Source: Lachnospiraceae bacterium UBA3273 (lineage in GTDB: Bacteria; Bacillota; Clostridia; Lachnospirales; Lachnospiraceae). Taken from it: DNA of 64,000 bases. Every line of letters begins with the position of its first letter. Position 1 is the stretch's first letter. The stretch lies in NCBI GenBank assembly GCA_002362385.1, contig DEUB01000055.1:1-64000 (forward strand), in the 5' to 3' direction. Below are positions 1-6,146 of the stretch, piece after piece. Both the position numbers and the translations under genes were made by a program. Below the pieces are notes generated by a model. That model made no database searches and was not told the DNA's origin. It was given only the letters and a program-made list of their open reading frames with translations.

Positions 1-165
1 TTCCTTACTTGACACAAGCAGATCAATCTTTATGTCATAGCGGAGGGTGTGGAAAAGGAAAAACAGATTTCCATGTTAAAATCTATGAAATGCGACATGG
101 TACAGGGGTATTATTACGCCAAACCCATGCCGGCGGAAGAATTTGAAAAGACGTGTCTTGTATAG
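1..165 (+). pseudogene. 3' end of an EAL-domain protein, possibly broken
   Basis: The frame that ends with TAG at 163-165 encodes the last part of an EAL (cyclic-di-GMP phosphodiesterase) domain. The motif VIAEGVE is followed by a typical C-terminus containing VQGYYYAKPMPAEEFE, the family's closing loop. An in-frame TGA lies at 10-12, only about nine codons before the EGVE motif, where an intact EAL domain should read through. Neither other frame gives recognisable EAL sequence in the few bases visible. Either the gene has a nonsense mutation or frameshift or only a 3' remnant is left; the upstream part is outside the window. The domain call is secure; the broken state is inferred from one stop codon. 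Confidence 0.6.
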
Positions 166-179
166 AAGACACGTCTTTT
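146..179. terminator. Bidirectional terminator between EAL fragment and tmcAL
   Basis: A perfect 14-bp inverted repeat (146-159 with 166-179) has a 6-nt loop and A/T ends, so it can terminate on both strands. It contains the last codons and stop of the EAL frame and overlaps the tmcAL stop codon (complement 178-180), so the two convergent genes share one compact terminator. Confidence 0.85.
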
Positions 180-1425
180 AATCGGCGGTCTGTAACTTGA
201 CCATCTGCCTGCGGTATTCATCCCGCATGCCGTGACGGTATTTGGTACCTGCAATGCATTCGTATATATGGGATGCATGAACGTCGTGTTCAAACTGCTT
301 TCTTCCTAAGGGATAGAGATTGGCAGCGGCAGACGTAGTTTTGGTAATGAGGGGGATGGACGTATTTTTCTTAATTGCTCTTGAAAGAGGAGCGGCTTTT
401 TCGTTAAAGCCTAAGGCTCTGGCGTAAAATACGATACCGGAATCCATATATTCTTTTACATCGTCCGTATAGGTGTCAAGTAAAATGTGGGAAAGGCACC
501 TGCTGATCCGGGCATAGGTAACATCCTTGGTTTTTAAAATATCGCAAAAGTCGTTATAATCCTGCATTTTAAAAGTGTCTTTGATAATCTTGTCAGAGAT
601 GCTTTTTGTAACGTCCAGATATTCGGTAAACCCTTTTTCACGTTCCTGTATCAGCTTGAAATTCAGCATGGAAGAAAAATCCGATGCAAAAACAGGGAAG
701 GTCTTGTGGAAATCTTCTTTCATAATGTCATAGACGGCGCCGGGAAGCTGGGGACGAACCATTTCCAGATTATCCTGGGTCGCTAAGGACTGTCTTATGG
801 AGATCGCAGAACTGAACGTATCGGCGAGCCGGTAGGAATGGTAGTCGGAACCGATCCTTAAGTTGGTAAAGGGCTCAATGGTGCTGTTCTGACGGATGAT
901 CGCCTTAATATATTCAATCCCCAGAATGTTGTTGGGGTAGCCCAAGATCATGTCAAAGGGGATGAATCCGTCTAAGGTTTCCGCCAGAGCGGTGTTACGC
1001 GCCACAGGATATGTACAGCCGCATTTTAAATGGGTCTTTAAAAGCTTTTGATATTCATCCGATTCATGGGCAAGGGCCCCGGCGATTTTTTTCAGGGGAA
1101 CGATGTCTCCGCATTCGCTTCCGAAGCAGATCGAATCCACACATCCTAACTGGTTCAACAGGGCGATGGCTCCGGATGCAAAATATTCCGCGCTGCCGGT
1201 AGCATAGCAGACGGGCAGTTCCAAAACCAGATCAGCTCCGCCCATAAGAGCCATTTTGGCACGGCTGTATTTGTCAATGAGTGCCGGTGTGCCCCTCTGG
1301 GTAAAATTGCCGCTCATGACAACGATCATGTAGTCGGCATCCGTTATCTGCTTTGCTTTTTGGATCTGATAACGATGACCGTTGTGAAAAGGATTGTATT
1401 CTGCTATAATAGCTGCAATTTTCAT
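178..1425 (-). CDS. tmcAL: tRNA(Met) cytidine acetate ligase TmcAL
   Basis: TmcAL (formerly UPF0348, YlbM) activates acetate with ATP and acetylates the wobble cytidine of elongator tRNA-Met. The 415-residue protein has the usual length. Its N-terminus shows the nucleotidyltransferase signature EYNPFHNGHRYQI (residues 9-21), followed by VMSGNFTQRGTPALIDKY and a GGADLVLELP segment, all typical of the family. The start ATG at 1423-1425 has GGAG about 10 nt upstream on the minus strand (1436-1439). It is transcribed away from pta and converges on the EAL remnant. Acetate as substrate fits a neighbour that handles acetyl-phosphate (pta), although adjacency alone is weak evidence for a link. Identification is from family motifs and is confident. 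Confidence 0.93.
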   Translation of the reverse strand: MKIAAIIAEYNPFHNGHRYQIQKAKQITDADYMIVVMSGNFTQRGTPALIDKYSRAKMALMGGADLVLELPVCYATGSAEYFASGAIALLNQLGCVDSICFGSECGDIVPLKKIAGALAHESDEYQKLLKTHLKCGCTYPVARNTALAETLDGFIPFDMILGYPNNILGIEYIKAIIRQNSTIEPFTNLRIGSDYHSYRLADTFSSAISIRQSLATQDNLEMVRPQLPGAVYDIMKEDFHKTFPVFASDFSSMLNFKLIQEREKGFTEYLDVTKSISDKIIKDTFKMQDYNDFCDILKTKDVTYARISRCLSHILLDTYTDDVKEYMDSGIVFYARALGFNEKAAPLSRAIKKNTSIPLITKTTSAAANLYPLGRKQFEHDVHASHIYECIAGTKYRHGMRDEYRRQMVKLQTAD

Positions 1426-1581
1426 AAGCTGATATCTCCGTTTAGTATTTTGGTACTATATAAATATAATCCAATAAATCAAAGATACCATGTTTTGAAA
1501 ATTCCAACAACCGCAAATGGGAAATTTTTGAAATTGTATTAAAATAAGGACATAATTTAGAAAAATCAGCGGACACAAAAC

Positions 1582-1610
1582 TTGTGGTTCTTTTAGGAAT
1601 GCATTATAAT
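1582..1610 (+). promoter_or_regulatory. pta promoter
   Basis: TTGTGG (1582-1587), a 17-nt spacer and a perfect TATAAT (1605-1610) lie 35 nt upstream of the pta start, with AGGAG at 1631-1635 as ribosome site. Confidence 0.75.
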
Positions 1611-1645
1611 TATGAAAAAGGAAACGTGAAAGGAGACATACGGAT

Positions 1646-2647
1646 ATGTCATATATTGACTTGATCAAGGAAAAGGCGAAGGCTGACCGTAAGACCATCG
1701 TATTGCCGGAAACAAACGATAAGAGGACTTTGATCGCGGCAGCCCACATTATGCAGGAAAAGATTGCCGATATCATCATGGTGGGAAACGAGGAAAAGAT
1801 CATGGACGGCGCCCGGTGGCTGGAAGTGGAGCTGGATGACGCTACCGTGATAGACCCTGAAAAATATGATAAGTTTGACGAGTATGTCCAGCTTTTATAT
1901 GATACGAGGAAGTCTAAAGGAATGACCATGGAGAAAGCAGAGGAGCTTTTGAGGACCGACTATCTGACGTTCGGCGTTATGATGGTAAAGGCAAATGACG
2001 CCGACGGCATGGTGGCAGGAGCCTGCCATGCAACGGCAGATACCTTGCGGCCCGCTCTGCAGATCCTGAAAACAGCTCCGGGAGTAAAACTTGTTTCGGG
2101 GTTCTTTATTCTGGACGTGCCTGATTGTGAATATGGAGAAAACGGAACCTTTCTTTTTGCGGACTGCGGCCTGAATCAGGACCCGACGGCGGAAGAACTG
2201 GCTGATATTGCAGAGACCTCCGCAAAGAGCTTTAAAAGCCTGGTGGGGGCAAAGCCCATTATCGCCATGCTTTCCCATTCTACAAAAGGAAGTGCGAAGC
2301 ATGTATTAGTGGATAAGGTAGTGGAAGCGACCAGAATTGCAAAGGAGGTTTATCCCAACCTTTGTGTAGACGGCGAGCTGCAGGCCGATGCGGCGTTAGT
2401 TCCCCATATAGCAAAATCCAAAGCGCCGGGCAGCGAAGTGGCGGGTAAGGCCAATGTGCTGGTATTTCCCAATTTGGACTGCGGAAATATTTCTTATAAG
2501 CTGGTGCAGAGACTTGGAAAGGCAGAGGCTTACGGTCCCATGCTTCAGGGTATCGCAAAACCGGTCAATGATCTGTCAAGAGGATGCTCCTGGGAAGATA
2601 TCGTGGGCGTTGTGGCGCTGACGGCAGTACAGGCCCAGCTTGTATAA
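1646..2647 (+). CDS. pta: Phosphate acetyltransferase
   Basis: Pta interconverts acetyl-CoA and acetyl-phosphate, the first step of the acetate/ATP-yielding pathway. The 333-residue protein is the short single-domain form usual in Gram-positives, without the N-terminal P-loop/DRTGG extension of enteric Pta. Recognisable segments are IVLPETNDKRTL near the N-terminus, a central MVAGACHATADTLRPALQ (about residues 122-139), and the C-terminal VLVFPNLDCGNISYKLVQR and DLSRGCSWEDIVG. It has its own promoter and is closed by a strong terminator. Acetate kinase (ackA), usually the next gene in Clostridia, is not here: a minus-strand membrane gene lies between pta and yceD. Confidence 0.95.
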   Translation: MSYIDLIKEKAKADRKTIVLPETNDKRTLIAAAHIMQEKIADIIMVGNEEKIMDGARWLEVELDDATVIDPEKYDKFDEYVQLLYDTRKSKGMTMEKAEELLRTDYLTFGVMMVKANDADGMVAGACHATADTLRPALQILKTAPGVKLVSGFFILDVPDCEYGENGTFLFADCGLNQDPTAEELADIAETSAKSFKSLVGAKPIIAMLSHSTKGSAKHVLVDKVVEATRIAKEVYPNLCVDGELQADAALVPHIAKSKAPGSEVAGKANVLVFPNLDCGNISYKLVQRLGKAEAYGPMLQGIAKPVNDLSRGCSWEDIVGVVALTAVQAQLV

Positions 2648-2690
2648 AAAACATAACATAAAAGCTGTACAGAAAGAATCTGTATCAGGA

Positions 2691-2740
2691 AAGGGCCGTA
2701 TCGGAGAAAGCTTTTCGTTAATTTCGGATACGGCCTTTTG
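2691..2740 (+). terminator. pta terminator
   Basis: GGCCGTATC (2694-2702) pairs with GATACGGCC (2727-2735), followed by TTTT. The flanking A-run and T-run extend the stem. It lies just past the stop of the opposing membrane gene (2747) and may serve both strands. Confidence 0.75.
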
Positions 2741-2746
2741 GTTTCT

Positions 2747-4351
2747 TTAAATGGCGGGAGAACGCCTGGATTCTGTCAGTTCCATAAAGGTAACGGCAGA
2801 CAGAAAATATCCTGCCAGATAGAAACAGTAATAATACATGAAAAACATGGCGGGGGCGGTCAAAAAGATAAGCACCACCTGGGCGCCTGTCAAAAACAGG
2901 ATAAAGGCGGGAACCCCCATCTTTTTTATCAGACATAATATCATAAGAAAAAGCGTGATGACGATGGTGGGGAGACAATTATAAAAAACAGGATAGAGAA
3001 AATTCGTTTTGATGTTGTTTTCCTTATAATTCCGGCAGGAAAGAAGATCAATAACGGCGTTTCTGACCTTTTCGCCAAAAAGGGGCTGCATAAGGTAATA
3101 GTTGTTTTTATAGTCCTCCCCGTAATAGGTCAGGGTATAAACCGTTTCGGAGGTAGGGGCGGTGGGATGGTTGATCTCGTCGGGGACCATGCCGTTGGTA
3201 TGCATAAAGGTCAGCCAGCGGTAATAGAGAAAATGGTCGAAATTGTTAAAGATCAGCCGCATGGATGCCGCCATAAACCCGTTTAGCTGTTCCTTGGGAA
3301 GCACGTCGGGAATATTCCAGTACTGGCTGATGTTGCGCACGGAGGGATGAATGCGCAGGGCCTGTACGTCGATCAATTCATTGATGGTCATAATGTCGTC
3401 ATAAGCGGTCTCGCCGCGGATCTCATCCTGGGCAAAGATATTTCCTAAAGGATTGATCACAAGGGAGATCGGATATTTATTGCTGCCGTTTAAGGCAACC
3501 TTGTTGGGAATATTGAATATACCGAAGGAAACCAATATGATGAGAAAGCAGAGAACGGCCTGGCCGGGATGCTTTTTGTATATAAATCTGACAGCCGGGG
3601 GAATAAACAACAGTAAATAAATGTATTCGCTCCTCCATGCGACGATCAGGCCGCAGAGCAGGGAAAGGATGATGAGCTGCTTTGTGGTCATGAGCCGTTT
3701 TTTCCAGCAGAAAAAGCAGATGCACATAACCAGAAGGAAGATCCAGCCTGCCAAAGTGGCGCGCAGGGTAAAAAGGTCTCCGTCCAAAACGGGCAGGAGC
3801 AGACAGACAAGACGGCAGAGGAGCAGTCTGCGCCCGGGATAGACCGATTTAAGCATGAAAAAAATATAGGCATAAATGCAGCAGATCAGGGTAATCTGAA
3901 AAAAGGAAATGGAGGCCATAGAAGGGAAAAAACGAAGGCATGCAATATAAAACATACTGGTAATGCCTGTCTGGGCGGGGGAAAAAGTAAAATCCCGTAC
4001 AGCCTGCAGCACATAAAATTCATCTCCCTTAAAGATACCGGGCCAGGTGCATAGTAGTAAAATCATCAAGGGTACAAAATAAAAGAGAAATTCCTTTGCC
4101 AGCTTAATGAACGTCTGGTTTTTGTTAAAAAGCAGATAAGCCCCGATCAAAATGCATAAATAGACCGAAAAACCAAAGAGCGCGGATAAAGCGGTGGCGG
4201 CGATCCGGGTCTTTCCCCACGGAAGGTCCGGGGAAAAAATGTTGCGAACCTGGTTGCGGAGCATAAAGCTGTGAAAAGCGTATAAAAGCAGGGCTGCCGC
4301 AGGTAATAAAAGGCGCATGGGCCTGGATTTTTCGGATTGAAAATTTGACAT
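2747..4351 (-). CDS. Polytopic membrane protein, possibly GT-C glycosyltransferase-like
   Basis: About 534 residues with roughly a dozen hydrophobic segments. I place the start at 4351 (MSNFQSEKSRP), because GGAG lies 9 nt upstream and the longer frame to 4519 would overlap the divergent yceD gene and its promoter. A short acidic-aromatic loop after an early membrane segment (CTWPGIFKGDEFYVLQ) and a long soluble loop in the second half (about residues 330-440) resemble multi-pass GT-C-type glycosyltransferases or the DUF6020-like proteins of Lachnospiraceae, which use a lipid-linked sugar donor. I see no decisive catalytic motif. It sits alone on the minus strand between pta and yceD, where ackA is usually found. 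Function is unknown; membrane topology is the only firm statement. Confidence 0.7.
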   Translation of the reverse strand: MSNFQSEKSRPMRLLLPAAALLLYAFHSFMLRNQVRNIFSPDLPWGKTRIAATALSALFGFSVYLCILIGAYLLFNKNQTFIKLAKEFLFYFVPLMILLLCTWPGIFKGDEFYVLQAVRDFTFSPAQTGITSMFYIACLRFFPSMASISFFQITLICCIYAYIFFMLKSVYPGRRLLLCRLVCLLLPVLDGDLFTLRATLAGWIFLLVMCICFFCWKKRLMTTKQLIILSLLCGLIVAWRSEYIYLLLFIPPAVRFIYKKHPGQAVLCFLIILVSFGIFNIPNKVALNGSNKYPISLVINPLGNIFAQDEIRGETAYDDIMTINELIDVQALRIHPSVRNISQYWNIPDVLPKEQLNGFMAASMRLIFNNFDHFLYYRWLTFMHTNGMVPDEINHPTAPTSETVYTLTYYGEDYKNNYYLMQPLFGEKVRNAVIDLLSCRNYKENNIKTNFLYPVFYNCLPTIVITLFLMILCLIKKMGVPAFILFLTGAQVVLIFLTAPAMFFMYYYCFYLAGYFLSAVTFMELTESRRSPAI

Positions 4352-4385
4352 AAAGCTGTTCTCCAAAATAAAATTTCGTAAGCAT

Positions 4386-4413
4386 AGTATATCACAAGAG
4401 AAAGAAAATGTAA
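4386..4413 (-). promoter_or_regulatory. Probable promoter of the membrane-protein gene
   Basis: Read on the minus strand, TTACAT (4408-4413) and TATACT (4386-4391) are spaced by 16 nt, about 35 nt before the chosen start. It is back to back with the yceD promoter. Confidence 0.5.
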
Positions 4414-4433
4414 TCAAAAAGCTTTTATGATTA

Positions 4434-4462
4434 TTGACAAATACCATTAAGTTATGTATAAT
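4434..4462 (+). promoter_or_regulatory. Consensus sigma-A promoter of yceD-rpmF
   Basis: TTGACA (4434-4439), a 17-nt spacer and TATAAT (4457-4462): both hexamers and the spacing match the ideal vegetative promoter, as expected for a ribosomal protein gene. The ribosome site TAGGAG is at 4478-4482. Confidence 0.92.
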
Positions 4463-4488
4463 CGTTTGAGTGTGGATAGGAGTATGAA

Positions 4489-5010
4489 ATGTTACTGAAC
4501 CTGACAGACATCTTATCAAATGAAGGTAAAACAGAAGAAATCTCCGTTGTTTATGAGTCCGGTTTCTTTCGGTCGGACCAGGGACAATTCAAGGTGCTGC
4601 AAAACGGCCCTGTGATATTGACCTTAAGCAATCGGGGGAAAGGCGAGATGAGCGTGACCGGAAAAGGCAGTTTGCAGTTTCGGACAAGGTGTGACCGCTG
4701 TCTTGGGCCTGTGGATATTACCGTTCCCATTTGTATTGATGAAGTTATCGGGACAGAGCAGATCGAAAATCCTGCCGATGCCGATGAATGTCCGTATTTA
4801 AAGGGATATCAGCTGGATACTGAGGTGTTGATCGGCAATGAAATATTGATAAACTGGCCAGGTAAAATCTTGTGCAAAGAGGATTGCAAAGGCATTTGTG
4901 CAAAATGCGGTAAAGATTTAAACCAGGGGGACTGCGGATGCGATACTTTTATTCCCGACCCCAGAATGGCAGTAATAAAAGATATCTTTAACGCGAATAA
5001 GGAGGTGTAA
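4489..5010 (+). CDS. yceD: YceD family (DUF177) protein
   Basis: YceD/DUF177 proteins are linked to 23S rRNA accumulation and nearly always sit directly upstream of rpmF, as here. The 173-residue protein carries a CDRC pair (about residues 67-70) and a C-terminal metal-binding-like cluster, CKEDCKGICAKCGKDL followed by GDCGC, which is the family hallmark in Gram-positives. The start ATG follows TAGGAG and a consensus promoter. It is co-transcribed with rpmF, whose ribosome site GGAGGTG overlaps the yceD stop. The exact biochemical role is not established for the family. Confidence 0.9.
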   Translation: MLLNLTDILSNEGKTEEISVVYESGFFRSDQGQFKVLQNGPVILTLSNRGKGEMSVTGKGSLQFRTRCDRCLGPVDITVPICIDEVIGTEQIENPADADECPYLKGYQLDTEVLIGNEILINWPGKILCKEDCKGICAKCGKDLNQGDCGCDTFIPDPRMAVIKDIFNANKEV

Positions 5011-5012
5011 CG

Positions 5013-5192
5013 ATGTCTATCTGTCCTAAAAATAAATCTTCTAAAGGTAGAAGAGATAAGAGAAGAGCAAATTGGAAGATGAGTGCTCCCACTTTGGTAA
5101 AGTGCAGCAAGTGCGGCGCTTTGATGATGCCTCACAGAGTCTGCAAGGCTTGTGGCGCATACAATAAGAGAGAGATCATCAGCGTAGATTAA
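5013..5192 (+). CDS. rpmF: 50S ribosomal protein L32
   Basis: This 59-residue protein begins MSICPKNKSSKGRRDKRRAN, a typical L32 N-terminus rich in basic residues, followed by two CxxC zinc knuckles (CSKCG and CKACG). It belongs to the zinc-containing C+ form of L32, so its use may depend on zinc supply. GGAGG at 5001-5005 lies over the end of yceD, which suggests coupled translation. In many Clostridia plsX follows directly; here a lipoprotein and an HD-GYP gene have been placed between rpmF and plsX. Confidence 0.96.
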   Translation: MSICPKNKSSKGRRDKRRANWKMSAPTLVKCSKCGALMMPHRVCKACGAYNKREIISVD

Positions 5193-5207
5193 TAAAATAT
5201 GCGGGAT

Positions 5208-5239
5208 AAAGGCTGTCGGCAGTATGCCGATGGCCTTTT
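5208..5239 (+). terminator. yceD-rpmF terminator
   Basis: The inverted repeat AAAGGCTGTCGGC / GCCGATGGCCTTTT (one bulge) ends in a T-run. Confidence 0.8.
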
Positions 5240-5329
5240 CATATCTGTTTCTATGCGGAGGTAAAATTAACGTTGACCACAAATGTTGAAAAACGCTATA
5301 CAAGCCGGATAATTTGGAGGGAAATGCTT

Positions 5330-6022
5330 ATGAAGAAAACGGTAGTACTAATGATTGTTTTAAGTCTCTTATTATGCGCATGTGGTAAGACTTCTGCCGA
5401 TGCGGACAGTGGACGGATTTTGGAAGAAAGTAATTGGAATGTCTATACTTACGCAAAAACAGAAAATGGATTCCGGACCACTACGAATGATTATCCTGTC
5501 TCCGATGAAGCTGAATTGGAGGATTTATTAAAGAAGGCGGAGAGTGAGTTGAAGATGCCTTCCTATATACCGGAGGGATATACGTTTGAAAGTGCAAACT
5601 TATCTTACTATCTGACGAAAGAGATGCTGGACGGATTAACGGCGGAGGAGAAGGAGGGCGCAGACGGGAATGTTGAATATGAATATATTCTTCCCGATGA
5701 TGTCTTAACCCAGATAGATGGTTTTGACATTACCTATAAAAACGAAAATGGAGAAGAGATTTATATTAGAGCCACTTATGAGACGAGTATGGAAATGGGT
5801 ACTGACGGAAGTGACAGCTTTCAGGAAACAGAAGCGGCAAATTATGAAGTTTCCAGAGTCGGAATTTTTAATGAACAGTATATGGGAGAATTTTTCCGTA
5901 AGGCTTCGCCTGTTTATGAATATTCCGGAGGCGGAGAGAAAACATTAAGTTGTATCTTTGTTAATATAACTATGTCGGATACGGAAAACGAACAAGTGGT
6001 TAAAATTGCAGAGAGTATGTAA
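5330..6022 (+). CDS. Secreted lipoprotein of unknown function
   Basis: About 230 residues. The start at 5330 is chosen because GGAGG (5316-5320) is 9 nt upstream and gives a clean signal peptide MKKTVVLMIVLSLLLCACG with a lipobox ending at the second Cys, so the mature protein should be lipid-anchored on the outer face of the membrane. The rest is acidic. A SYIPEGYTFESANLSY segment recalls DUF4367-type domains (proteins with an LPEGY-like turn) often found in Firmicute lipoproteins, but I cannot confirm the family. No catalytic motif is visible. It is followed by its own terminator and the HD-GYP sensor gene; a functional link with that sensor is speculative. Confidence 0.75.
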   Translation: MKKTVVLMIVLSLLLCACGKTSADADSGRILEESNWNVYTYAKTENGFRTTTNDYPVSDEAELEDLLKKAESELKMPSYIPEGYTFESANLSYYLTKEMLDGLTAEEKEGADGNVEYEYILPDDVLTQIDGFDITYKNENGEEIYIRATYETSMEMGTDGSDSFQETEAANYEVSRVGIFNEQYMGEFFRKASPVYEYSGGGEKTLSCIFVNITMSDTENEQVVKIAESM

Positions 6023-6031
6023 AAGATAAAG

Positions 6032-6071
6032 GAAAGTGTGTTGGTTATTGATAACTTACACACTTTCTTTT
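6032..6071 (+). terminator. Lipoprotein gene terminator
   Basis: GAAAGTGTGT (6032-6041) pairs perfectly with ACACACTTTC (6058-6067), followed by a T-rich run. Confidence 0.8.
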
Positions 6072-6146
6072 ATAATAAAAAGAAGTGGTTTAATATGCAT
6101 AATTTGCCGATGTATAAGATATAAAAAGAAGACCAGGAGAAAAAAG

